Source of the DNA: Levilactobacillus enshiensis
Lineage (GTDB): Bacteria > Bacillota > Bacilli > Lactobacillales > Lactobacillaceae
Assembly (NCBI RefSeq): GCF_007115095.1
Contig: NZ_SULH01000001.1
Location: 291,409-355,408, forward strand
Length of the DNA: 64,000 nt
Direction: 5' to 3'
The position numbers were made by a program, and so were the translations under genes. The notes beneath the pieces were generated by a model, which was not told where the DNA came from, searched no databases, and was given only the letters and a program-made list of their open reading frames with translations. Of this stretch, positions 35,157 to 42,621 are shown one piece after another. Positions within the stretch are counted from its first letter, which is position 1. Each line of letters opens with the position of its first letter.

Positions 35157-36048
35157 TGGTATCCAACCCCCGTTTCAAAATGTGCTTGAAGTTCAGAACA
35201 TTCTTGAAGACCGGCAGCATCATGCAGAGTGCCAAGATGATGGCGGAAATCAGGTTCAAATCGTTGGCGCTGAAGCCGAGCTTGAGCACCAACAGGAGGA
35301 CGAAGCGGTAGAGGATACTGCCAAGGGTGACGGCGACGAGTCGTTGATTCAAGGTCAGATCACCGAAGGCTACTTCACCAATGATGATGGAAGCCAAGGC
35401 AATAACGATGATGCCAATCCCCATGTTTACGTCGGCATACCCGTTATTTTGCGCAACCAGGGCGCCACCAAAAGCAATCAGACCGTTGGAGACCATCAGT
35501 CCCATAATCTTCATGTTGTCGGTGTTGATCCCTAGTGAGCGCGCCATGGTCTGGTTATCCCCGGTCGCGATGAATCCCTGACCCAGTTCTGTTTGAAGAA
35601 AGTAGATCACGATGGTTGTGATGACCACCATGACGATGGTTCCCAGAACGACACTGTCAAAGTACTGAGGCAGGGCCGCCAGCAAGTGATTTTTAAATAA
35701 CGTTGATTTTCCCAGCAAGGAAACGTTGGCGCGGCCCATAATTCGTAGGTTAACGGAATAACAGGCGGTCATGACTAGAATACCGGCTAGCAGGATGGGA
35801 ATGTGCCCCTTGGTGTAGAGCAGACCGGTAATCAAGCCAGCCAGTGCCCCGATGACAAAGGCCAGTAATGTTGCGAGTAACGGGTTCATCCCATTACTAA
35901 TGGCAGCCACGGCGGTTGCGGCACCGAGTGGAAAGGTCCCTTCAACGGTCATGTCGGCGAAATCAAGAATTCTAAAGGTCAGGAATAATCCCACCCCGAG
36001 GACGGCCCATAGTAGGCCTTGTCCGATTGCGGATACTGCTAAACTCAT
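35149..36048 (-). CDS. ABC transporter permease, TrpY-type (transporter 1)
   Basis: 299 residues, about eight to nine membrane helices, in the branched-chain-like permease family (LivHM/TrpY type). FLTFRILDFADMTVEGTFPLGAA near the start and GNGYADVNMGIGIIVIALASIIIGE in the centre are shared, with changes, by the permease at 40.4 kb. It overlaps the binding-protein gene by 4 bp (ATGA type) and the ATPase gene by 8 bp, so the three are tightly coupled. Confidence 0.88.
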   Translation of the reverse strand: MSLAVSAIGQGLLWAVLGVGLFLTFRILDFADMTVEGTFPLGAATAVAAISNGMNPLLATLLAFVIGALAGLITGLLYTKGHIPILLAGILVMTACYSVNLRIMGRANVSLLGKSTLFKNHLLAALPQYFDSVVLGTIVMVVITTIVIYFLQTELGQGFIATGDNQTMARSLGINTDNMKIMGLMVSNGLIAFGGALVAQNNGYADVNMGIGIIVIALASIIIGEVAFGDLTLNQRLVAVTLGSILYRFVLLLVLKLGFSANDLNLISAIILALCMMLPVFKNVLNFKHILKRGLDTND

Positions 36049-37040
36049 TTGAAGACCTCCCCATGTGTTTTGGCTTCCTTGATGACTGAATCTGGTAGTG
36101 TGATGCCCAATTTCTTAGCTTGAGATAGATTAATGGTCATTTCACCCTGACGTTCAAAGTGAATTGGCGTTTCGGCGGGATTCTTACCCTTTAAAATAGC
36201 CGCGGTCATCTTGCCAGTCTCCACACCTAACTTGTACTGGTTGATACTCAGTGTGGCGAGACCACCAGCTTTAACCATGGTGTCAACGGCTGGAAAGACG
36301 GGAACCTTCTTGGCATTAGCGGTCGAGACCAGCGTCTGCATGGCACTGGCAACTGTGTTGTCCGTGGGCACGTAAACGGCGTCAACTTGGCTGACCATCT
36401 GTTCAGCGACCTGATTTAAGTCGTTGGTGCTGGCAATCGTGTAGGCTTTGAGCCGGACGTGCTCCTTTTTACAGAGCGCGGCGAATTGATGGTACTGTGC
36501 GGTGGCCGAGTCATCAGATGACGTGTAGATAATACCAAGTGTCTTCATATCAGGCATGATTTTTTGAATCAACTTCAGTTGTGACTTCAAAGGGGCTTGG
36601 TCAGAAACGCCAGTGACATTATTGCCAGGGTGCGTGTTGCTCTTGACCAGGTCGGCACCCTTGGGGTCGGTGATGGCTCCCAGAACGACGGGGATGTTGG
36701 AACTGGCATTGGCCAAGGCCTGTGCGGCTGGCGTTGCAATACCGATCATGGCATCGGCATTTTCATTGACGAAGCGGGCGCTCATGGTCTTGAGATTACT
36801 CTGATCATTTTGCGCATTTTGAAAGTCGATTTTCACGTTCTTACCGACATGGTAGCCTTCTTCGGCGAGACCGTGGATGATGCCTTTATGAATAGCATCG
36901 AGCGCCGGGTGAGATAGAAGTTGCAAGATGCCGACTGTGGGCACCTTGGCTTTCGTTGCGGACTGTTGACGGGTCTCCTTAACGTAGGCGAACCCGAGGA
37001 AGATAAGTAAAATGGCGATTAAGCTGTACATCCGTTTCAT
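36045..37040 (-). CDS. ABC transporter substrate-binding protein, TrpX-type (transporter 1)
   Basis: 331 residues from ATG 37040 (GAGAGGG upstream); the longer frame runs through the leader terminators and is not used. TVGILQLLSHPALDAIHKG, then IGIATPAAQALA, VLGAITDPKGADLVKS, GVSDQAPLKSQLKLI and YVPTDNTVASA follow the TrpX/ABC-sugar-like binding fold. Unlike its paralogue at 39.4 kb, it has no lipobox Cys: the N-terminal hydrophobic segment seems to be an uncleaved anchor. First gene of the operon, controlled by the attenuator at 37135-37401. Confidence 0.85.
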   Translation of the reverse strand: MKRMYSLIAILLIFLGFAYVKETRQQSATKAKVPTVGILQLLSHPALDAIHKGIIHGLAEEGYHVGKNVKIDFQNAQNDQSNLKTMSARFVNENADAMIGIATPAAQALANASSNIPVVLGAITDPKGADLVKSNTHPGNNVTGVSDQAPLKSQLKLIQKIMPDMKTLGIIYTSSDDSATAQYHQFAALCKKEHVRLKAYTIASTNDLNQVAEQMVSQVDAVYVPTDNTVASAMQTLVSTANAKKVPVFPAVDTMVKAGGLATLSINQYKLGVETGKMTAAILKGKNPAETPIHFERQGEMTINLSQAKKLGITLPDSVIKEAKTHGEVFK

Positions 37041-37134
37041 AACAAAACCCTCTCTTATGTTGACATAAAATACGTAGGTTGGCGCGGGCCTTACTTGACA
37101 GTCGAAAGTGACCCCGACGGAGAAAGATGATACA

Positions 37135-37401
37135 AAAAGGGCACCCAGACCGGCTGAGTGCCCCAAAGAAAAAGGCCCGCAAAACCGGAGATTAAACATC
37201 CGTGCGGGCTTTTGCATCAGAAAAGTAGCCGGCGCAGATGCGAGAATCGCTCTGGGAGCTCAAGTCGCATCAACACTGATGAGACTTGATTACCGGCTTT
37301 GCCAACGTCCATTAAGTTCGATACCAGACATTTGCATATGACTTTTCCTTCTTTCCGTATGTGAATAAATTTAGTGTACGGCAACCGGGAAAAGCCGTCA
37401 A
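37135..37401 (-). promoter_or_regulatory. Trp leader: promoter, leader ORF, competing hairpins, tandem terminators
   Basis: On the minus strand: promoter TTGACG (37396-37401), 17 bp, TACACT (37373-37378); leader ORF 37337-37290; a hairpin right after its stop (37261-37288). Proposed antiterminator: 37233-37236 and 37227-37230 with 37203-37210 (TGCG..GGCT with AGCCCGCA, CC bulged). Terminator 1 pairs AGCCCGCA with TGCGGGC (37203-37210 with 37175-37181), then T-run. Terminator 2 is a perfect 10-bp stem plus T5 (37135-37163). The leader codons AGC CGG (37293-37298) can pair with CCGGCT (37227-37232) and so block the antiterminator. No T-box motif is present. Confidence 0.75.
37290..37337 (-). 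CDS. Leader peptide with a single Trp
   Basis: 15 codons, MQMSGIELNGRWQSR, with AAGGA eight to nine bases before the ATG. Trp12 is the only Trp, and the stop follows three codons later. A ribosome waiting at the Trp codon (37302-37304) would cover the AGCCGG segment that otherwise blocks the antiterminator. This mirrors Trp leader peptides of other phyla. One Trp in 15 codons could occur by chance; the promoter, ribosome-binding site, terminator and downstream TrpXYZ-type operon make a real leader likely. Confidence 0.65.
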   Translation of the reverse strand: MQMSGIELNGRWQSR

Positions 37402-37503
37402 CCTTATTTTTTTATTTATGACCTAAAGCACGCTTCTTGGTCAGATTTAGAAAAAGATTAAGTTGGTTAGCCAAGGATGAAATTTGCGCTTCATCCTAGT
37501 TTT

Positions 37504-37880
37504 GGTAAGTATTCGCGCCGTTAAATTGGGCTAACTTGGGCGCACTGCGGCTACCAGGGATTCCACCTGCTGTGGGGACGTTGCAGACCACGGCCATTTA
37601 ATGTTTTTCGGTCCACTTGATAACAATGATTGTAGTTAGTCTCAGTGTCGTCTGAGAGCACAATGTAAGCCGAGAGGTCGGCAGATATGGGCTCAGGCGC
37701 GTCGTTCTACTTAGTCAGCAAGTGAATTTCTTACTGGCTTAGTAGAAAACCAAGCTTGTAGACTCGTGTTCTTCGGGGCTTCAAGTTGTGTTCGCACCGT
37801 TCCAGCCCATATCTACCGGCCGGTAAGGCGAAGAAACCACCGCGTTCCGGTCCAAATTTGGCGAACGGTAAGGCGGGCGT
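37504..37880 (-). repeat. Repeat copy E8, deleted module A and a module C end next to B
   Basis: Minus orientation. Module B is complete (arms 37677-37690 and about 37805-37818), but module A is cut from the linker to its last 40 bp, ACGTCCCCACAGCAGG onward. Before module B stands the left end of a module C (CCGCCTTACCG, CCAAATTTGGACCGG), so one element seems to have landed in, or recombined with, the other type. Together with E7 it brackets the Trp-type operon. Confidence 0.75.
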
Positions 37881-38032
37881 TTGACCAATATCCACTTAAT
37901 TACGTTGATTTTAAGTCGGAACCGAATATCACGGAATTTTTTTGTTATACTGAAGAATAATGAAAAAGGACGAAACCATGACCTGACTGCGGACCTTGGC
38001 GGCCAGGGCGTTGACTACTAGGAGGCTCTGCC

Positions 38033-38926
38033 ATGAAAATTGCCGTTTTAACGGATACATCGTCGGGAATCGATTTCCCTGAGGCACGGGAACGTCAGAT
38101 TACCCTGTTGCCGGCGCCAATTATGTTTGGAAATCGACAGTATCACGAGTATCAGGATCTGAGTACGGCGGATTACTATCGGTTAATGCGCTTGGCGAAG
38201 GGGAGTAAGGTGGTACCAACTGCCCCCCAACTTTCAATGAAGACGTTACAAGCCGTTTGCGAGGACTTGGCTAGTCAAGGCGTGACCGATGTTATCGTGA
38301 TTGGTCCTTCCTTGGGGATTTCTGGGGTGATTAATACCTTGGCTGCCTACACGTCATCGATTGTGGGCCTCCACGTCTGGCCGTGGGATTCACGGGGAAT
38401 CCTGACCACGATGGGTGAACAGGCACGCTTGGCAGCCGCTTTAGCGGGGCGCGGGGCGACGGTCGATGACATCTTCGCTCAACTCACGACATTGCGGCAA
38501 ACCACGCACAGCGCGTTTGTCGTCGATTCCATCAAGCCGCTGTTGCGAACCGGGGAAGTCAATCCGAGTCACAGCCCAGGCAGTACGCCGTTGTTAGCGG
38601 GAAAGCCAATCTTAATTTTTGATCCTTCCGGTAAGATGCGTGTGGCCGGCAGTTCGCTACGGTTAAAGGGGGCCCTGGGTGACTTTCTTGATGCATTGGC
38701 GACTGATTTGGCCGGAACGGTACCGGTTAAGGCGACGATTTTAAATGCCGATCAACCCGAGGCCACCGCACGATGGGTCAGTGCCGCCCAAGAACGATTT
38801 CCCACGGTTAAATTTGATGTTGCATTGATTGGGCCCAGCTTTGGTGTTCATGTGGGTGATGGGGCAATGGGACTAGCCTGGTGCCAGGATTATCGAAGCT
38901 TGTTAGACTCGGAAGATGAGAATTAA
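38033..38926 (+). CDS. DegV-family fatty-acid-binding protein
   Basis: 297 residues. AVLTDTSSGI at the start, then LPAPIMFGNRQYHEYQDL, VIGPSLGISG, and VGDGAMGLAW at the end are DegV features. DegV (FakB-like) proteins bind a fatty acid and present it to the kinase FakA; several copies per genome are common. GGAGG lies seven bases before the ATG. It stands alone between the two transporter operons. Which fatty acid it binds cannot be read from the sequence. Confidence 0.88.
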   Translation: MKIAVLTDTSSGIDFPEARERQITLLPAPIMFGNRQYHEYQDLSTADYYRLMRLAKGSKVVPTAPQLSMKTLQAVCEDLASQGVTDVIVIGPSLGISGVINTLAAYTSSIVGLHVWPWDSRGILTTMGEQARLAAALAGRGATVDDIFAQLTTLRQTTHSAFVVDSIKPLLRTGEVNPSHSPGSTPLLAGKPILIFDPSGKMRVAGSSLRLKGALGDFLDALATDLAGTVPVKATILNADQPEATARWVSAAQERFPTVKFDVALIGPSFGVHVGDGAMGLAWCQDYRSLLDSEDEN

Positions 38927-38940
38927 ATTAAAGATTGGGG

Positions 38941-39250
38941 TTGACAGCCTCATTTTTTAATGGTTAACTGATAGTTGTAAATTGATAAATGAAAGGGATA
39001 ATTCCAATGAAAATTACCAGCCTTAATCATTTAAATAGCCAATTTGCCTTTAGCTTTTTCTTTAGATAGCGTTTGTGTTCAGTTCACTGGATACAAGCGC
39101 ACCGCATCATTGCGTTTGTATCTATCGATTAGCTAAAGTTTTTCAGCATGACTTAGCGCCAGATAGATACGGGTTAATCTATCTGGAGAAATAATATCGG
39201 GCCCGATATACACCAGGTAGATTCTACTCAGAATCTACCTGGTGTTTTTT
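38941..39250 (+). promoter_or_regulatory. Phe leader: promoter, leader ORF, helix relay, terminator
   Basis: Promoter TTGACA (38941-38946), 17 bp, extended -10 TGGTTAACT. After the leader ORF (39007-39069): segment 1 (39069-39080) can pair fully with segment 2 (39089-39100); segment 2 can instead pair with segment 3 (39112-39122). GTATCTATC (39118-39126) is the exact complement of GATAGATAC (39162-39170), which is the 5' arm of a perfect 10-bp hairpin (39159-39168 with 39177-39186). The 3' side of that hairpin (39176-39186) pairs over 11 bp with 39213-39223, the 5' arm of the terminator (39211-39225 with 39230-39244, then T6). Confidence 0.82.
39007..39069 (+). CDS. Phe-rich leader peptide
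   Basis: 20 codons beginning MKITSLN and ending QFAFSFFFR, with AGGG nine bases before the ATG. Five of the residues 13-19 are Phe (codons TTT, TTT, TTT, TTC, TTT), just before the stop codon at 39067. The composition matches the pheA/pheST leader peptides of enterobacteria. A ribosome stalled there would leave segment 1 free; one that reaches the stop would cover it. It is far too Phe-rich to be chance and lies directly before a TrpX-type uptake operon. Confidence 0.82.
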   Translation: MKITSLNHLNSQFAFSFFFR

Positions 39251-39405
39251 GTCTTCTTAGGAACGAATTCTGAGAGAATTGGCAATCTTGGACGCAAGGT
39301 CGTCAATGTTGAAAGATTGGCAAGATTTACCAATTCAGAATAACTTTATCTGGCACGTAGCCGGATCACGAAAAATTAAAATAGACGTTTTGGAGGAAAT
39401 TGAGA

Positions 39406-40374
39406 ATGAAAAAATTATTAGCAACGAGTATCGCCGTACTGGGATTGGGTTTAGTTTTAGCGGGGTGTTCCAGCAAATCGGACGCTAGCAACGGTGGCTT
39501 AAAGGTCGGCATCTTGCAGGTCGTCCAACACGGCTCACTTGATGAAGCACGGCAAGGGTTCAAGGCCGGCTTAAAGGCAGAGTTAAAGGCCCACGGAAAA
39601 TCGACCAAAGTGACTTATCACTACCTGAATGCGCAGGGGGATCAAGCCAATTTGAACACCATGAGCCAACAATTGGTGCAACAGAAGAATGATCTGTTAG
39701 TCGGTATCGCCACGCCGGCGGCTCAGGGGCTGGCCAAGAAGACGACCAGCACGCCAACCTTGGTCACCGCTGTGACTGACCTCAAGTCAGCTGGACTGGT
39801 CAAATCAAACGCTAAGCCACAGACCAACGTCAGTGGAACCAGCGATCTCACACCAGTGGGCTTGCAACTGAAGCTATTGGCTAGCATGGCGAAGGGCAAG
39901 TTACCCCTGGGTGTGATGTACAATTCATCCGAAGAAAATTCGGTGCTTCAGGTCAAGCTAGCTAAGGCTTACGCCAAGAAGCACAACTTGAAATTAAAGG
40001 TTGTCAGTGCGACGAGTACGAACGACGTTGCCAGTGTTTTGGCGGGTCTGACGGGCAAGGTTTCCGGCTTGTACTTGCCAACCGACAATCTGATGGCCAG
40101 TGCCATGAAGACCATTGGGGCCAAGGCAAAAGCAGCCAAACTCCCCGTTGTGACTGGCTCGATTGAAATGGCCGAAGATGGTGGAACCGCAACTTACGGG
40201 ATCAACTACTACGACCTGGGCAAGCAGACCGGGAAGATGGCCTACGATGTCTTAGAAAACAACAAGAAACCGCAAAACATGGCCGTTCAGACCTCAAAGA
40301 AACTTCATTTATACGTGAACAAGGCAAATGCCAAGGCGATTGGGTTACAGTCTAATCAGATTAAAGAGCCTTAA
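39406..40374 (+). CDS. ABC transporter substrate-binding lipoprotein, TrpX-type (transporter 2)
   Basis: 322 residues from ATG 39406 (TGGAGG upstream). A lipoprotein signal with lipobox LAGC (about residues 19-22) anchors it outside. KVGILQVVQHGSLDEARQG, VGIATPAAQGLA, VTAVTDLKSAGLVKS, GTSDLTPVGLQLKLLA and YLPTDNLMASAM parallel the paralogue at 36-37 kb. First gene of the second TrpXYZ-type operon. The Phe leader upstream suggests that it takes up phenylalanine or aromatic amino acids in general; the family name refers to tryptophan. Confidence 0.87.
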   Translation: MKKLLATSIAVLGLGLVLAGCSSKSDASNGGLKVGILQVVQHGSLDEARQGFKAGLKAELKAHGKSTKVTYHYLNAQGDQANLNTMSQQLVQQKNDLLVGIATPAAQGLAKKTTSTPTLVTAVTDLKSAGLVKSNAKPQTNVSGTSDLTPVGLQLKLLASMAKGKLPLGVMYNSSEENSVLQVKLAKAYAKKHNLKLKVVSATSTNDVASVLAGLTGKVSGLYLPTDNLMASAMKTIGAKAKAAKLPVVTGSIEMAEDGGTATYGINYYDLGKQTGKMAYDVLENNKKPQNMAVQTSKKLHLYVNKANAKAIGLQSNQIKEP

Positions 40375-40392
40375 GGAAGGGAGCTTGTTTTT

Positions 40393-41361
40393 ATGTTAAT
40401 CACGAGTATCGGTCAGGGCCTCTTATGGGCACCGTTGGCCATTGGCGTCTTCATTACATTTCGAATTTTAGATATCCCCGATTTGACTACCGAGGGGAGC
40501 TTTCCACTGGGCGCCGCGGTCACAGTGAGTGCTATGTTGAGCGGTCAATCCGCCGTAACGGCCAGCTTACTGGGATTCTTGGCGGGCTGCATTGCGGGCT
40601 GGGTTACGGGCGTGTTGGACACCAAGCTCCACATGCCATCGTTACTGGCCGGTATCCTCACGATGACGGGGTTGTATTCGGTCAACATGCACATTATGGG
40701 TAAGTCTAACGTGCCGTTGTTAGATCAAAAAGTGCTGACGACCTACCTGCCACAAACTTGGTCGATCGACCTACAAACGATTGTAGTGGGTGCCATCGTG
40801 ACGGGGGTAGTCGTGGCATTACTGGTTTGGTTATTCAAGACGCGACTGGGGTTATCGCTCATGGCGACAGGAAATAATTCCGCTATGAGTGCGGCTAACG
40901 GGATTTACACGGACCGGATGGTAATTATTGGCTACATGGTTTCTAACGGTTGTATTGCCCTTTCTGGTGCGCTGATTGCCCAGAGTAACGGGTATGCTGA
41001 TATTGGAATGGGCATTGGGACCATCGTCATTGGGTTAGCCTCCGTCTTAGTCGGTGAGATCTTCCTACGCGGACGTCAAATTTGGCTACGGTTGTCCGCT
41101 ATGGTTCTGGGAGCCATCATCTACCGCTTCCTGTTAACGGTCGCGATGGGACTAGGCTTCCCAGTCGATGATTTGAAAATTCTATCTGCGGGCATCTTAG
41201 TCATTGTTATTTGCCTGCCTATTTTACAAAACAAATACCGTACGCGTCAGCAGTTGAAACGTTACCTCAAACAGATTGGAGCCGATGAACATGAAGCAAG
41301 CAACCGCAGTCTTAACCGTCAAACATCTCCAGAAGGTCTTCTTTCCCGGGACAGCAAATGA
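40393..41361 (+). CDS. ABC transporter permease, TrpY-type (transporter 2)
   Basis: 322 residues, about nine helices. FITFRILDIPDLTTEGSFPLGAA and SNGYADIGMGIGTIVIGLASVLVGE match the paralogous permease. The C-terminus is about 23 residues longer than that of the paralogue, because the frame runs on for about 75 bp into the ATPase gene in another frame. The polar extension (EHEASNRSLNRQTSPEGLLS) looks like a translation of ATPase-gene DNA rather than a native tail, which suggests loss of the original stop. Confidence 0.87.
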   Translation: MLITSIGQGLLWAPLAIGVFITFRILDIPDLTTEGSFPLGAAVTVSAMLSGQSAVTASLLGFLAGCIAGWVTGVLDTKLHMPSLLAGILTMTGLYSVNMHIMGKSNVPLLDQKVLTTYLPQTWSIDLQTIVVGAIVTGVVVALLVWLFKTRLGLSLMATGNNSAMSAANGIYTDRMVIIGYMVSNGCIALSGALIAQSNGYADIGMGIGTIVIGLASVLVGEIFLRGRQIWLRLSAMVLGAIIYRFLLTVAMGLGFPVDDLKILSAGILVIVICLPILQNKYRTRQQLKRYLKQIGADEHEASNRSLNRQTSPEGLLSRDSK

Positions 41362-42061
41362 GCGTCACGTCTTAAAAGATGTCAGTCTTACCATTGAGCC
41401 GGGAGACTTCATCTCCGTGATCGGCAATAACGGGGCCGGTAAGTCGACCCTGTTGAATACGATTGCTGGCACACTATCGGCTGATGCGGGAACGTTAGCC
41501 TTAGCAGGGCACGATGTCACCAAGAAACCGATCGCGTATCGGTCGAAATGGTTATCGCGTGTCTTCCAAGATCCCAAGATGGGGACGGCTGGTGAGCTTA
41601 GCGTTGCGCAAAATTTAACGTTGGCACAACAGCATACAGGAAGTATGAGTCTCCACCGGTACCACAAGGCCAGTCAAACGGCGGCATATCAGGAGTTGTT
41701 GCGGCCGTTGAATATGGGTCTGGAAGATCGTCTGACGACACAGGTGAAATATCTGTCCGGTGGGCAACGCCAGGCCCTGTCACTCCTGATGGCAACGCTG
41801 AGTCAGCCGGACCTACTGCTGCTGGATGAGCACACGGCCGCCTTAGATCCACAGACCAGTCAGAAGGTCATGGATTTGACCCAAAAGATTGTGACAGAGA
41901 ACCAATTAACAACGATGATGATCACTCATAAAATGAGTGATGCGCTGCGGTATGGCAACCGGCTAGTTATGGTCCAAGATGGCCAGATCAAGTTGGATGT
42001 GCGTGGTGCAGAAAAACAGAATCTGCGACAGGAAGACCTATTGACCCTGTTCGCGGAGTAA
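41285..42061 (+). CDS. ABC transporter ATPase, TrpZ-type (transporter 2)
   Basis: About 258 residues from ATG 41285, or 256 from ATG 41291 (GGAG nine bases before the latter). Walker A GNNGAGKST, signature LSGGQRQ, Walker B LLLDEHTAALDP and switch His in MITHK. It overlaps the permease frame by about 75 bp, much more than the 8 bp in transporter 1. A terminator at 42106-42153 ends the operon; there is no GNAT gene here. Confidence 0.88.
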   Translation: MNMKQATAVLTVKHLQKVFFPGTANERHVLKDVSLTIEPGDFISVIGNNGAGKSTLLNTIAGTLSADAGTLALAGHDVTKKPIAYRSKWLSRVFQDPKMGTAGELSVAQNLTLAQQHTGSMSLHRYHKASQTAAYQELLRPLNMGLEDRLTTQVKYLSGGQRQALSLLMATLSQPDLLLLDEHTAALDPQTSQKVMDLTQKIVTENQLTTMMITHKMSDALRYGNRLVMVQDGQIKLDVRGAEKQNLRQEDLLTLFAE

Positions 42062-42105
42062 GATCACCGCTTAACTCTAGTGAAGGTTTACAGCAATATG
42101 TGGGC

Positions 42106-42153
42106 AAAAGAGACTCAGCTAATCCCCGTGGGGAAAAGCTGAGTCTCTTTTTT
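42106..42153 (+). terminator. Intrinsic terminator
   Basis: AAAAGAGACTCAGCT pairs with AGCTGAGTCTCTTTT, then T residues. Confidence 0.92.
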
Positions 42154-42170
42154 AGATGGTAGAAAATTGC

Positions 42171-42612
42171 CGCCTTACCGTTCGCCAAATTTGGACCGGA
42201 ACGCGATGGGCAGGACGGTCAAAGCCTGAGGAGCGGTCTTTGACTTCGCTTTGAGCCGGAAAATTCACCGTCTCAAAGTCGCCATTTTTCAAGCAGATCA
42301 CTTGAAAAATCCCACGGCTGGGTCCAAATTTGGCTCACTCTCGGCTACATGACTGATTAGCAATTATGGTAGCGGATAGTGGAACTTTAACAGCATGTTA
42401 CTGCTAAGAACGAACGTAACCGGAGGAGGCCAGAGATGGAGGTAGCTGTGACGACGGTGTTGACCGGGTTGGGCTTTGACACGGTCTACAGCGTGGGACG
42501 CGTTTGGAAACTGACGATTTTTGTCAGGTTTCAAACCGAACCGGAGGACCGCTTCTCAGGCCGCAGGTGGTCCCCACAGACGCCGGAATCTCTGGCAGCC
42601 GCAGGTGACATC
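42171..42612 (+). repeat. Repeat copy E4, C-A-prime subfamily
   Basis: Near-twin of E3 with a deletion of about 15 bp in the linker. The module C outer helix (CCAAATTTGGACC and complement) is intact. The inner hairpin ATTTTTCAAG/CTTGAAAAAT is perfect here where E3 has a wobble. Module A-prime starts at about 42425 and carries a 68-codon ORF that runs past the module's end. The right end lies about 10 bp from the stop codon of the convergent CPBP gene. Confidence 0.85.
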
Positions 42613-42621
42613 TTCAGCCAA

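Noticed and set aside
37041-37217. N-terminal extension of the Trp-type binding protein
   Set aside because: It would run through two intrinsic terminators; the ATG at 37040 has a better ribosome-binding site and begins a hydrophobic anchor.
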